Below, piece by piece: positions 1 to 8,129 of a stretch of DNA of 64,000 nt. The notes under the pieces are model-generated. The model had not been told where the DNA came from. It made no database searches and was given only the letters and a program-made list of their open reading frames with translations. The position numbers and the translations under genes are program-made. The stretch is from Bartonella kosoyi (lineage in GTDB: Bacteria > Pseudomonadota > Alphaproteobacteria > Rhizobiales > Rhizobiaceae): contig NZ_CP031843.2 of the NCBI RefSeq assembly GCF_003606325.2, forward strand, positions 806,001 through 870,000. The letters are read 5' to 3'. Every line of letters begins with the position of its first letter. Within the stretch, counting starts at the first letter, position 1.

Positions 1-3000
1 TCAGAGGAAGCCGAGAGAGTTGCGCAAGACAGTAAGAGAGTTTGTGAAGAAGCCAAGCAGCTAGCAACAGAAGCCAAAAATGCCTCCACCAATGCGCTTA
101 CAGAAGCGCGTGATGCGAAAGAGAAAGCGTCTACAGCGCTAACCTCAGTGAATGATGTAAAGAATCTTTGTGAAGAAGTTAAAGGATTAGCAGAAAAAGC
201 GAGTACGGCATCTACAGAGGCGCAAAAGACATCAGACCAAGCTTTAAGAGAAGCAACCGCTGCGAAAACAACGGCGGATATGGCGTCTAGCACAGCCAAT
301 AATGCGAAGGGGAGTGCTGAGAAAGCTAAAACATTATCAGAAGAGGCAAAGAAACTTGTTCAGGACAATAAGAATGCTTTTGATGAATCGAATAAAACCC
401 TTGAAGCAGTTAAAGGATTAGCGGAAACGGCATTATCAACCGCCAATGAAGCCAAGCAGAAGGGGGAGGAGATAAGCCAACAAAGCTCAGAAGCATTAAT
501 GAAGTCTGGTGAAGCCAAGAACTTAGCAGAGGAAGCGAAAAATTCTGCGGATAGTGCGCAGACAAAATCAGAGCAAGCGCACCAGAGTGCAACCGAAGCA
601 ACGCGAATAGCTTCTGAAGCCAAAGCAGCGGCAGAGGCAGCAGCGCGTTCAGGAGAGAGGTCAGGGCAGGTTGATGCAGAGGCGTTGAAGGGTATAGCTA
701 CAGCAGCAAAGAGTAAAGCGGAAGCAGCAGAGAAGGTAGCAGAAGAAACGAAAGGTGCTTTGGATGGTGTCAAACAAGTAGCCAATAGTGCGAAGTCTAT
801 AGCCGAAGAGGCAAAGAAGGTAGCTGATGGTGCACAAAAGAAGGCATCACAGGTAGAGACAGTAGCGGGTGAAGCTGAAAAGATAGCAAAAGAAGCCAAA
901 CAGACAGCTGGTTATGCTAACCATGAGGCGGCACAAGCGCGCAGTGAGGTAGAAAAGGCAAAAAGTACAGCTCATGAGGGATGGAGTAATGCCAATAAAG
1001 CGCAGGAAGTAGCAAGTGACGCTAAGACTATAGCAAGTTTAGCACGGACATATGCAGACGAAGCCAAGAAGATAGCGGAAAATTCAGGCAACACAGCTCA
1101 TCAAGGGTGGAGTACAGCTAACAACGCGAAGGAAGTAGCCGATAACGCTAAGGCTATAGCAAGTTTAGCGCGGACATATGCAGACGAAGCCAAGAAAAAA
1201 GCGGAAGTAGCAGATTCACAATCCTATCAAGCCAAGGGTGAAGTAGACAAAGCCAAGGAAATAGCTGGTAATGCAAAATATATAGCCGAACAAGCACAGA
1301 AAGCCGCAGAAACAGCGGGTAAAAAAGCAGATTCTTTAGAAACAGAAGCGCGAGAAGCACAAAAAATAGCTAATGAAGCCAAGGAAAAAGCAGGCTACGC
1401 TGAACATGATGCGCGACAAGCCCGTAGTGAGGCAGAATCAGCAAAAAATATAGCTTATAATGCTAGTAGTACAGCTTACAACGCGAAGGAAGTGGCAGAT
1501 AATGCTAGGACTACAGCAAGCTTAGCGGAAATGGCAGGTGAAGAAGCCAAGAAGATAGCGGAGAAAGCCGATAACCGCGCGTATGAAGCTAAAGGTGAAG
1601 TAGGGAAAGCCCAGGAATTAGCGGAGAGTGCGAAGTCCATAGCCCAATCTGCGGAGAGAGCGGCTGAAGAAGCTAAGAAAACAGCCAATACAGCATGGTC
1701 AAAGGCAGATGAGGCGAATGATGCGGTAAAGGCTATAAAAGATACAGCAGGTTATGCAAAACATGAAGCAGGACAGGCGCGGTCAATAGCAGAAAATGCA
1801 GAGAAAATAGCCTCGTCTGCGGTGAGTAGGGTTATCGATATCAATCAAGTGGTTGAGAATTTTAAAGCCCCCGTAAGTTTAGCGCGGACATATGCAGACG
1901 AAGCCAAGAAAAAAGCCGAAGCAGCAGATTCAAAAGCTTATCAAGCCAAGAGCGAAGCTGATAAAGCCAAGGAAACCGCCGATAGAGCGAAAAGAACAGC
2001 CGAAGAAGCCAAAACAACCGCCGATACAATGAAGAAAGAGCTTAGTGGTATCAAGAGTTCTCTGGAAACAGCGACAACAGCTCATACAGTAGCCACACAA
2101 GCAAAAAATCTCGCAGAAAAGATAAACACTTTTCTAAAACAGTCTCATTTAACGGTTTTATCAATTTCCACCCCTTTTCTTGTTGCGACAGGCAAAACGC
2201 AATTAACCGTGAAAAAAGGAACCTATTTAACTTTGCCACGAACTCATGATATTTTGGTTGTAAGTTATACGGTAGATGCCAGAATAAGCATGCCGTCTCT
2301 TTCTGCGGGCAAGGATTATTATCTTTATTTGGTACCGGAGGGAGATTCTCATAAAATTGTTGTATCAGAAAACTCTACGTATCCAAACGGTTACAGCGTT
2401 AATAATTCGCGCAAGATAGGAGGGTTTCATACGCTTTGTGCGGATGTTGGTACGATTTCTGGTCACCCCTTGTCTGGTTATAGGGCAGGGGATATTTTAC
2501 CCAATTCAGTTTGGTGTTTAAATCACCGCCCTTATAGTTCACCAGAGGGAATGGTCTACGACCCCTCTACAGATCTTTGGGTTGATATTTATCTCCAGTC
2601 AGGGACGGGTGAAAATACCCGCTCTGCGTATAATGTTCCGATCACAACGGGTCGTATCTATACAGACCATGTAGCAGATATGTTGCGTGTCAAGAAAACG
2701 TTACTAAGTGATGTGGAATTTGCATCTGCGATGTCTGGAAGTAATGACAAAACAAGTATTACGGGCAAGAAGGCACCCTCTCCTAAGACTTCAGGAGGTC
2801 ACGTTGATACAGCCAATCGTCGTATGATCTCGCATATCGGTTGTGAGGAAGGTTGTGGTTATGTTTGGCAGTTTTTATCGGGCACGTTTCCTATGCAAAT
2901 AACGAATAGGGGGCAGGCTAGGCTAGAAATGAGATGGTTATCAGGAGGAGGAGGGTGGAGCCATGGTGTAGATAGCGGATGTTTTGCACGCTCCACCATA

Positions 3001-3063
3001 TCTTCTGCTAGAGGTAATGAACAATTATGTGCGCGTGGTTGTAGCCGTCCGCGTCATTTTTGA
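1..3063 (+). CDS. Phage tail-fibre-like protein, Ala-rich coiled coil with C-type-lectin-like C-terminus (5' partial)
   Basis: The frame is open to the left edge, so the true start is outside the window; the first internal GTG (148) is not a convincing start. About 1020 residues are visible. The first ~710 are almost purely Ala/Lys/Glu/Asp/Ser in AKxxAExA-type periods, i.e. a very long coiled-coil rod. The segment SLARTYADEAKK recurs at 1036, 1162 and 1876 with nearly identical DNA. From about residue 710 the composition becomes globular. The end (about residue 940 on) has the pattern GCEEGCGYVWQFL, then GGGWSHGVDSGCFARS, then ARGCSRP before the stop. This resembles the C-type-lectin fold at the end of phage receptor-binding proteins that are targets of diversity-generating retroelements. 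Role inferred: tail fibre that contacts the host cell. It is followed at once by a phage-type lysis cassette. Family assignment by pattern only. Confidence 0.8.
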   Translation, partial: SEEAERVAQDSKRVCEEAKQLATEAKNASTNALTEARDAKEKASTALTSVNDVKNLCEEVKGLAEKASTASTEAQKTSDQALREATAAKTTADMASSTANNAKGSAEKAKTLSEEAKKLVQDNKNAFDESNKTLEAVKGLAETALSTANEAKQKGEEISQQSSEALMKSGEAKNLAEEAKNSADSAQTKSEQAHQSATEATRIASEAKAAAEAAARSGERSGQVDAEALKGIATAAKSKAEAAEKVAEETKGALDGVKQVANSAKSIAEEAKKVADGAQKKASQVETVAGEAEKIAKEAKQTAGYANHEAAQARSEVEKAKSTAHEGWSNANKAQEVASDAKTIASLARTYADEAKKIAENSGNTAHQGWSTANNAKEVADNAKAIASLARTYADEAKKKAEVADSQSYQAKGEVDKAKEIAGNAKYIAEQAQKAAETAGKKADSLETEAREAQKIANEAKEKAGYAEHDARQARSEAESAKNIAYNASSTAYNAKEVADNARTTASLAEMAGEEAKKIAEKADNRAYEAKGEVGKAQELAESAKSIAQSAERAAEEAKKTANTAWSKADEANDAVKAIKDTAGYAKHEAGQARSIAENAEKIASSAVSRVIDINQVVENFKAPVSLARTYADEAKKKAEAADSKAYQAKSEADKAKETADRAKRTAEEAKTTADTMKKELSGIKSSLETATTAHTVATQAKNLAEKINTFLKQSHLTVLSISTPFLVATGKTQLTVKKGTYLTLPRTHDILVVSYTVDARISMPSLSAGKDYYLYLVPEGDSHKIVVSENSTYPNGYSVNNSRKIGGFHTLCADVGTISGHPLSGYRAGDILPNSVWCLNHRPYSSPEGMVYDPSTDLWVDIYLQSGTGENTRSAYNVPITTGRIYTDHVADMLRVKKTLLSDVEFASAMSGSNDKTSITGKKAPSPKTSGGHVDTANRRMISHIGCEEGCGYVWQFLSGTFPMQITNRGQARLEMRWLSGGGGWSHGVDSGCFARSTISSARGNEQLCARGCSRPRHF

Positions 3064-3073
3064 GGAGGAGAAG

Positions 3074-3403
3074 ATGATAGATTATCCAGAGCACTTAAAT
3101 ACGAAGCAAGATTATTTAAACATGCTTTCCTTTGACAAAGTTGAAACAGTAAGAAGACTAGAGACGCTTTTATCAACGCGTTTTTATTGGGTCTTTGTTA
3201 AAGAACTCAGTGAAGGAGAAGAGGGGATAGAAGATGACACGCATAAGGTTTGTCTAACAACAGAAACGCCGGTTGATTTAGACGGTACTTCTATAGCAAA
3301 GCGTTGTCAGTATGAATTACAGGAAAGTGAATATGCACCGCTCTTTCAACTTGGCTTTCGCGTTGACGAAGTGGAACAATTGATCAAAGAGCACAGCCAA
3401 TAG
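3074..3403 (+). CDS. Small phage-associated protein of unknown function
   Basis: 109 residues, acidic and soluble, with no signal peptide or membrane segment. I do not recognise the family. The ATG is preceded by a strong GAGGAGGAG ribosome-binding site that overlaps the stop region of the tail-fibre gene, so the two genes are probably translated together. An upstream in-frame ATG (2984) would run through the tail-fibre C-terminus and has no comparable site, so I reject it. The position right after the receptor-binding protein would suit a tail-fibre chaperone or assembly factor, but nothing in the sequence shows this. Confidence 0.65.
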   Translation: MIDYPEHLNTKQDYLNMLSFDKVETVRRLETLLSTRFYWVFVKELSEGEEGIEDDTHKVCLTTETPVDLDGTSIAKRCQYELQESEYAPLFQLGFRVDEVEQLIKEHSQ

Positions 3404-3430
3404 AAGATCATCAAAGAAGATTTTAATCCA

Positions 3431-3455
3431 GCCCCAAATCAGTGGGGCTTTTTTT
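3431..3455 (+). terminator. Intrinsic terminator after the tail-fibre unit
   Basis: GCCCCA / TGGGGC stem of 6 bp with loop AATCAG, followed by seven T. The T-run ends where the ribosome-binding site of the endolysin begins, so the terminator sits directly in front of the lysis genes. Confidence 0.85.
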
Positions 3456-3467
3456 ATGGAGGATGGG

Positions 3468-4130
3468 ATGAGAAAGATATCCAAAGAAGGTTTGGAGCTA
3501 ATCAAACAATGGGAAGGATTACGTTTAGAAGCGTATAGAGATACGGCATGTATCTGGACCATTGGTTATGGTCACACCAGCAATGCTGGTAACCCGCTTG
3601 TCAAAAAAGGTATGCGTATTACGAAAGAGCGAGCAGAAGCAATTCTTTGTGAAGACTTAAAGCAATTTGAGAAAGCCGTCGAGGAGGCGGTTACGGTTTC
3701 GTTAACAGATTGCCAGTTCGCAGCATTGGTGTCGTTTTGTTATAACGTAGGAACAACAGCCTTTTGCAAGTCGAGTCTTTTGAAAAAACTTAATCAAGGG
3801 GATTATGAAGCTGTTCCCGTTGAATTACAGAAATGGAATAAGGTCGGTGGAAAGCTTCTTGCGGGATTAGCCAACCGTCGAGCAGCGGAAGCCGGTTTGT
3901 GGGCGAAAGGGTCTTATGTTTCTTCAAACTATCAAAGAGTGGAAACGAAAGAGGCAAGAGGACTTTTCAAGGTAGAAGCGCTAGCCCCGATTATAGGGTC
4001 TTGTTCAGGATTTGGGGGATTTTTAGTAGGCAATGGACCGATTCAGTGGGCGTTAGCAGGGATTATGGTTTTAGCCGCTTGTACAGGACTGGTGATTGTC
4101 GCCAAGCGTTTTCGGGAACAGCGCTTATGA
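3468..4130 (+). CDS. Phage endolysin, T4-type lysozyme (GH24) with C-terminal membrane segment
   Basis: Muramidase expected to cleave peptidoglycan during phage lysis or particle release. The catalytic triad of T4-type lysozymes is visible: E16 (QWEG), D25 (AYRD) and T31 (WTIGYGHT) with the family spacing E-x8-D-x5-T. 220 residues, longer than minimal T4-type endolysins because of a C-terminal extension holding a hydrophobic stretch (about residues 180-212, ending in a basic tail), i.e. a probable C-terminal membrane anchor. There is no obvious N-terminal signal-anchor. I chose the ATG at 3468 because GGAGG lies 5 bases upstream; the ATG at 3456 lies in the terminator T-tract. The stop overlaps the start of the next gene (ATGA). 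Confidence 0.88.
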   Translation: MRKISKEGLELIKQWEGLRLEAYRDTACIWTIGYGHTSNAGNPLVKKGMRITKERAEAILCEDLKQFEKAVEEAVTVSLTDCQFAALVSFCYNVGTTAFCKSSLLKKLNQGDYEAVPVELQKWNKVGGKLLAGLANRRAAEAGLWAKGSYVSSNYQRVETKEARGLFKVEALAPIIGSCSGFGGFLVGNGPIQWALAGIMVLAACTGLVIVAKRFREQRL

Positions 4131-4354
4131 TTTTTGGGTTCAAAAGAAATCTGTCTCTTCTGTTAGCGGCTTTAGCCGTTTTTTTAATGGCATTAGCCAA
4201 AGCCTTTCATCTTGGCAAGAAAAGCGAGCAGCAAAAGCAAACAGAGCGCGCTTTAAAGACAGCAACAACCCGTTTTGAGGTGGAAAATGAAGTTAATCAA
4301 AAAACTGATGCTGGTGTGCGCTCTGCTTTGTCTCGTTGGATGCGGGGCAAATAG
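4127..4354 (+). CDS. Putative inner-membrane spanin (Rz-like)
   Basis: 75 residues: one N-terminal membrane segment (about residues 8-27) followed by a charged, probably helical region rich in K, E, Q and R. This is the layout of i-spanins, which join an outer-membrane lipoprotein to disrupt the envelope after endolysin action. The start overlaps the endolysin stop as ATGA, suggesting translational coupling. The 3' part overlaps the next gene in another frame, as in classical Rz/Rz1 pairs. Assigned from architecture and position, not from residue-level homology. Confidence 0.55.
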   Translation: MIFGFKRNLSLLLAALAVFLMALAKAFHLGKKSEQQKQTERALKTATTRFEVENEVNQKTDAGVRSALSRWMRGK

Positions 4355-4490
4355 GACAGTTTCTTGTGTTGGTTGGTTGCCCATTTATTTAGACAAGCAA
4401 GATGTCAATACCATCAGTTCCAACCTAGCAAGAGATATATTGAAACATAATCAACAGGGAGCACGCTTATGTGGTTGGCAAAATGAGTAG
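4287..4490 (+). CDS. Putative outer-membrane spanin lipoprotein (Rz1-like)
   Basis: 67 residues with a lipoprotein signal: basic start, hydrophobic core and the lipobox LVGC with Cys19. The mature part contains WLPIYLDKQD and ends in HNQQGARLCGW, a pattern I recall from small lipoproteins in lysis regions of alphaproteobacterial phages. The gene starts inside the preceding spanin-like gene in another frame, the hallmark of Rz/Rz1 arrangements. GAGG lies 6 bases before the ATG, which favours this start over the TTG at 4275. Function inferred. Confidence 0.55.
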   Translation: MKLIKKLMLVCALLCLVGCGANRTVSCVGWLPIYLDKQDVNTISSNLARDILKHNQQGARLCGWQNE

Positions 4491-4698
4491 GAAACGTCAT
4501 GAGGAACAAGATCTCTCACAAATAGAACGACAGTTGCTTCATGAGATGATAGAAACTTACCAAGGATTAAAAATGATGTCACGCATTATGAAATGGATAA
4601 CCTTTATTGTCTTTATGTTTGTTATCGATTTTGCCCGCTTTATGGACGCGCTAGACAATGTCTTATCATACTTCAAAAAATGGATAGCCAAGAGTTAG
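4483..4698 (+). CDS. Small one-TM protein of the lysis cassette (holin candidate)
   Basis: 71 residues: a charged N-terminal half (SRKRHEEQDLSQIERQ), one membrane segment around residues 36-53 (WITFIVFMFVIDFA) and a short basic tail. It overlaps the 3' end of the spanin-like lipoprotein gene by 8 bases. Because it sits with an endolysin and spanin-like genes, a holin or holin-modulator role is possible, but one-TM holins have no diagnostic motif. A GTG at 4471 is an alternative start; no strong ribosome-binding site distinguishes the two. Confidence 0.5.
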   Translation: MSRKRHEEQDLSQIERQLLHEMIETYQGLKMMSRIMKWITFIVFMFVIDFARFMDALDNVLSYFKKWIAKS

Positions 4699-4820
4699 AA
4701 CTCACAAAATCTTCTTAAAAAATACCTCGAAAAGAGCTCTTGATTCGCAGTAATTGAGGAAAATTTCGAAAAGATTTGTTAGAATCAGAGGAAATATTTC
4801 TTCTCTAACAGGCTTTTTAT

Positions 4821-5189
4821 ATGGCTACATCTTTTGGTAAAATTTTACGTAAACTTCGCATTGATCACTCAGAACGTCTCTTAGATATGGCTAAGAAATT
4901 AGATATATCTGTAGCGTTTTTATCTTCTGTAGAAATTGGCAAGAAATCAGTACCGGTTGGTATGGAAGAGAAGATCATAGAGCTGTACGGTTTAGATCAA
5001 GAGAAGGCTTCATTGTTAAGAAAAGAAGCCTATGCATGTCGCAAGAGTTTTACAATCAAATCTTCAGACCCATTTCGTTGTGAAATTATTGGCATGTTCG
5101 TTAGAAACTTAGAGAATTTTTCACAACAAGATGTAGCAGAATTAAAAGACCTTCTTGAGAAAGTTGGCAAAAAAAGAGGCGCTTTGTAG
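4821..5189 (+). CDS. XRE/Cro-family helix-turn-helix regulator
   Basis: 122 residues. The N-terminal ~60 residues fit an HTH of the Cro/CI type: FGKILRKLRIDHSERLLDMA, then VAFLSSVEIGKKSVP as the recognition-helix region. The C-terminal half (SDPFRCEIIGMFVRNLENFS) is predicted helical and may mediate dimerisation. It stands alone between the lysis genes and tRNA-Asn, separated from the lysis genes by a 122-base gap, so it probably has its own promoter. It could be the regulator of the phage-like locus, or one of the small XRE-type regulators that occur as families in Bartonella; the sequence does not decide. Confidence 0.75.
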   Translation: MATSFGKILRKLRIDHSERLLDMAKKLDISVAFLSSVEIGKKSVPVGMEEKIIELYGLDQEKASLLRKEAYACRKSFTIKSSDPFRCEIIGMFVRNLENFSQQDVAELKDLLEKVGKKRGAL

Positions 5190-5289
5190 AAGAATATTAG
5201 AAAACCCTATTCCCGTACTTTTATCTACACACCCCGTACCTTAAAAAAGATATTTAAAATTAATAAGTTATGCTCAATAAAAAAAGAAG

Positions 5290-5364
5290 TGGCTCCCCGG
5301 GCCGGATTCGAACCAGCGACCAACCGGTTAACAGCCGGTTGCTCTACCGCTGAGCTACCGGGGA
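5290..5364 (-). tRNA. tRNA-Asn (GTT)
   Basis: On the minus strand the cloverleaf is complete: acceptor TCCCCGG / CCGGGGA, D-arm GCTCAGCGGTAGAGC, anticodon loop CTGTTAA, T-arm with GGTTCGAATCC, discriminator G and an encoded CCA. It lies between the phage-like region and tRNA-Cys. tRNA genes are common phage integration sites, but I saw no duplicated 3' end in the window. Confidence 0.95.
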
Positions 5365-5550
5365 ACGACGCTCAACCATTTAGCTGAAGAGGCTATAGCA
5401 AAGCAATACTGATTTGCAAAGGATAAAATTACTTTTTTTAAAAAAAATATGATAAATTGTGTAAGTAATAGGAAAAAAAGCGAGAGAAGATTTCTACACC
5501 TTGACGGATGCTTTGCCTTCCCTTATTGAAGCCTTTATATTTGTTGATGA

Positions 5551-5624
5551 GGCCTTGTGGCGGAATGGTTACGCAGAGGACTGCAAATCCTTGTATCCCG
5601 GTTCGATTCCGGGCGAGGCCTCCA
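5551..5624 (+). tRNA. tRNA-Cys (GCA)
   Basis: Acceptor GGCCTTG / CGAGGCC, anticodon loop CTGCAAA with anticodon GCA at 5583-5585, T-arm GGTTCGATTCC, discriminator T and encoded CCA. It is divergent from tRNA-Asn, so the two do not share a transcript. Confidence 0.96.
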
Positions 5625-5848
5625 GCCGATTTTAAATGGAGCGGCTTTTAGGGGAGGTATAAGAAGGTATAAGAAAAGAGATTATTCCCCTATACAGTTG
5701 TAAAGACATTTTTGTATGAGAGATTGTCCTATAGAATCGAGTTGTTGACTGTCGTATCTTTTTTTGTAACACCTATAGTTTAAGAGATCTTAGTCCCTCA
5801 TTGTTGCTATTTTGTTTATTTTTTATAGGTTAGGAGAAAGTAGTCGTT

Positions 5849-6523
5849 ATGGTTGCAGATTTTGCTGAGCTTCGTCGCAAAATGGTTGACAATCAAATTC
5901 GTACAGTCGATGTAACGGATTTATCAGTTCTTGAAGCATTTTTAACGATATCTCGTGAAGATTTTGTATCGGAAGATATGAAAGCATTGAGCTATCTTGA
6001 TACCGATATTGTTGTATGTCCAGTGCAAGATGAGGTTCCTGCACGTTATTTGATGAAGCCTGCATCTCTTGCAAAATTATTACAGCTTGCTGCTGTAAAA
6101 TCATCAGATGTTGTTTTAGATATTGGTGCAAATAGTGGTTATTGTGCAGCCTTGCTTTCGAGACTTGCAGGGTCTGTGATTGCGTTGGAAAGTAATGAGT
6201 CTCTTTTTGAGCGTGCTCTTGAAGCTTTAGAGCGTAATCAATGTGATAATGTGGTTGTTATTCATGGTCCATTAGAGCAGGGATATGCTGTTGAGGGGCC
6301 TTATGATGTGATTTTTATTGAGGGATCTGTCGACTTTGTTCCACAAGGTATCTTTGATCAAATGAAAGACGGTGGAGGTCTTGTGGTGGTTGAAGGGCAT
6401 GGAAATGCAGCTGTAGCACGAATCTACATCAAAGAAGATGGAATTATTTCAGCCCGTCGTGCTTTTAATCTCGCTGTAAAGCCTCTTTCTTGTTTTTTAA
6501 AAACATCTGATTTTGTATTTTAG
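5849..6523 (+). CDS. pcm: Protein-L-isoaspartate O-methyltransferase family protein
   Basis: SAM-dependent methyltransferase of the Pcm family, which methylates L-isoaspartyl residues in damaged proteins. 224 residues. The N-terminal part (RRKMVDNQIRTVDVTD) is typical of the alphaproteobacterial branch. Motif I is visible as VLDIGANSGYCAALLS, followed by the acidic residue of strand 2 (IALESN). The canonical Pcm substrate-loop signature is only weakly present, so this branch may have a different substrate. AGGAG lies upstream of the ATG. It is followed directly by tolC, an order I know from Rhizobiales. Confidence 0.8.
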   Translation: MVADFAELRRKMVDNQIRTVDVTDLSVLEAFLTISREDFVSEDMKALSYLDTDIVVCPVQDEVPARYLMKPASLAKLLQLAAVKSSDVVLDIGANSGYCAALLSRLAGSVIALESNESLFERALEALERNQCDNVVVIHGPLEQGYAVEGPYDVIFIEGSVDFVPQGIFDQMKDGGGLVVVEGHGNAAVARIYIKEDGIISARRAFNLAVKPLSCFLKTSDFVF

Positions 6524-6580
6524 TGCTTGTTCGTTTGGTGAATAGAAGATAATTCTGTTATTTATTTGGGGTTTATTATT

Positions 6581-7882
6581 GTGTGTGTTGCGTTTAAAAT
6601 AAACAAGAAGTTTCAGGTGTGTTTTTTGTTGGTGTTGAGTCTTTTATTGTCAGAGGCTGTTTGTGCTGAAACATTGATGGATGCTTTTTCTAAAGCTTAT
6701 CAACGCAATGCTAAGTTGAATAGTGAACGGGCAGCTGTTCGTATAGCCAGTGATGACGTTGTCATTGCGCGATCAGGATTATTACCACAAGTTGAAGGGA
6801 TTGGAAGCTATGGGCGGAATAAGTCTTTTACAGGTCCTTATATCACTTCTGGATCTATAGGTGTGAGATTAAATCAAAGATTGTTTGATGGTTTTATCAC
6901 GCAAAATATGTTTTCTTCAGCTCAAGTTAAGCTGCAGGCGCAACGTGAATATCTTCGTAATGCTGAACAAAATACTTTTCTGGAGACCGTGACGGCTTAT
7001 GCTAATGTCTATCAGGCACGTCGTGTTGCTGATCTTCGGAGAGAAAATTTAGCAGCTCTTGAAGAGCAAGTTCGTTCTAATAAAGCAAAATTTGATGTGG
7101 GTGAGGGAGGGCGCGTCGATCTTGCTCAAGCTCAAGCGGCACGTTCCGTAGCTATTTCAGAATTGAGTCTTGCTCGTGCTGATGTAAAAGCAGCAGAAGC
7201 AGTCTATCGTCAAATTATTGGTTCTGATCCTGAAAAATTAAAACGCCCACCCATCGCTACAGATCTTCCCGTCAATCTTGATACGGCTTACCAAATGAGT
7301 GTTGTGATGCATCCAGCAATCCTTTATGCTCAATATCTAGTTGATGCGAGTGGTTACAATGTAAAGGCGAAAGAAGGGGCGTTACTCCCTAAAGTTGATT
7401 TTTCTGCAACAGCATCTTATAATCGGATTTACAGCGGTGCTGGAGAGGATGGCATTTCTAAATCGATAGGATTGTCTGTGAGTGTTCCGATCTTTGAAGG
7501 GGGGCGTACGTCTGCGCAGATTCGCCAATCGAAGGAACAGCTTGGACAGGCGCAGCTTCAACTCGATTTGGCCCGTAGTAATACGAGACAAGCCCTTACT
7601 TCTGCCTGGTTCCAGTTGGAAGGTGCACGCGCATCTGTTATTGCTTACCGTGAAAGTGTTCGTGCTGCTGAAATTGCTCTAAAAGGTCGTGTTCAAGAAA
7701 ATCGCGTAGGGCAGGCAACGACATTAGATGTTTTAAATTCTCGTACTCAATTGATTAATGCTCAAATTGCGCTTGCAATGGCAGAGCGTAATGCTGTTGT
7801 GGCAAGCTATAGTGTTCAATCATCTATTGGTAAATTGACAGCAAATTATCTCGGCTTAAAAACAATTCAATATATTCGATAG
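6581..7882 (+). CDS. tolC: TolC-family outer-membrane efflux/secretion channel
   Basis: Trimeric outer-membrane channel that links inner-membrane pumps or type I exporters to the outside. 433 residues from the chosen start, the usual TolC length. Signal peptide with hydrophobic core ([15 protein letters not shown]) cleaved near VCA-ET. Two repeats of the outer-membrane efflux family follow, with the typical helical segments ALxxAxAxVxAAEAVYRQI (first half) and RVGQATTLDVLNSRTQLINA (second half). I chose GTG at 6581, with GGGG about 9 bases upstream; a TTG at 6566 is also in frame. It follows the methyltransferase gene by about 60 bases. Confidence 0.9.
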   Translation: MCVAFKINKKFQVCFLLVLSLLLSEAVCAETLMDAFSKAYQRNAKLNSERAAVRIASDDVVIARSGLLPQVEGIGSYGRNKSFTGPYITSGSIGVRLNQRLFDGFITQNMFSSAQVKLQAQREYLRNAEQNTFLETVTAYANVYQARRVADLRRENLAALEEQVRSNKAKFDVGEGGRVDLAQAQAARSVAISELSLARADVKAAEAVYRQIIGSDPEKLKRPPIATDLPVNLDTAYQMSVVMHPAILYAQYLVDASGYNVKAKEGALLPKVDFSATASYNRIYSGAGEDGISKSIGLSVSVPIFEGGRTSAQIRQSKEQLGQAQLQLDLARSNTRQALTSAWFQLEGARASVIAYRESVRAAEIALKGRVQENRVGQATTLDVLNSRTQLINAQIALAMAERNAVVASYSVQSSIGKLTANYLGLKTIQYIR

Positions 7883-8129
7883 CGCATAAAAATAGTCCCT
7901 TTGATTTCAAATCATTTTAGTTTTTAAAAAATTGGTTAATCCGTCGTTGAATATGTCGAAAAATAGAGCAGTAATATGTTCTTTTAAAGTGCAGAAAGTT
8001 GTGTGTAGCGCCCTCTTTATGACAAGCATATTTGAAAATATCACAAGAGGCATGTTGATCTTATGATTCTTTTGCATACACTGAAAATATGATTCTATTT
8101 GTTGTTGCGTCTTTGAGAGGTTGTAAAGT

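Noticed and set aside
360-899. Minus-strand frame of 179 codons inside the tail-fibre gene
   Set aside because: It is the antisense of the Ala/Lys/Glu repeat, whose codon pattern keeps the opposite strand free of stops; composition is Ala/Ser/Phe without motifs.
2984-3073. N-terminal extension of the small gene at 3074
   Set aside because: It would overlap the tail-fibre C-terminus in another frame and lacks a ribosome-binding site; the ATG at 3074 has GAGGAGGAG.
5290-5364. tRNA-Asn as an attachment site for the phage-like region
   Set aside because: No duplicated tRNA 3' end and no integrase gene are visible in the window, so an att site cannot be supported.
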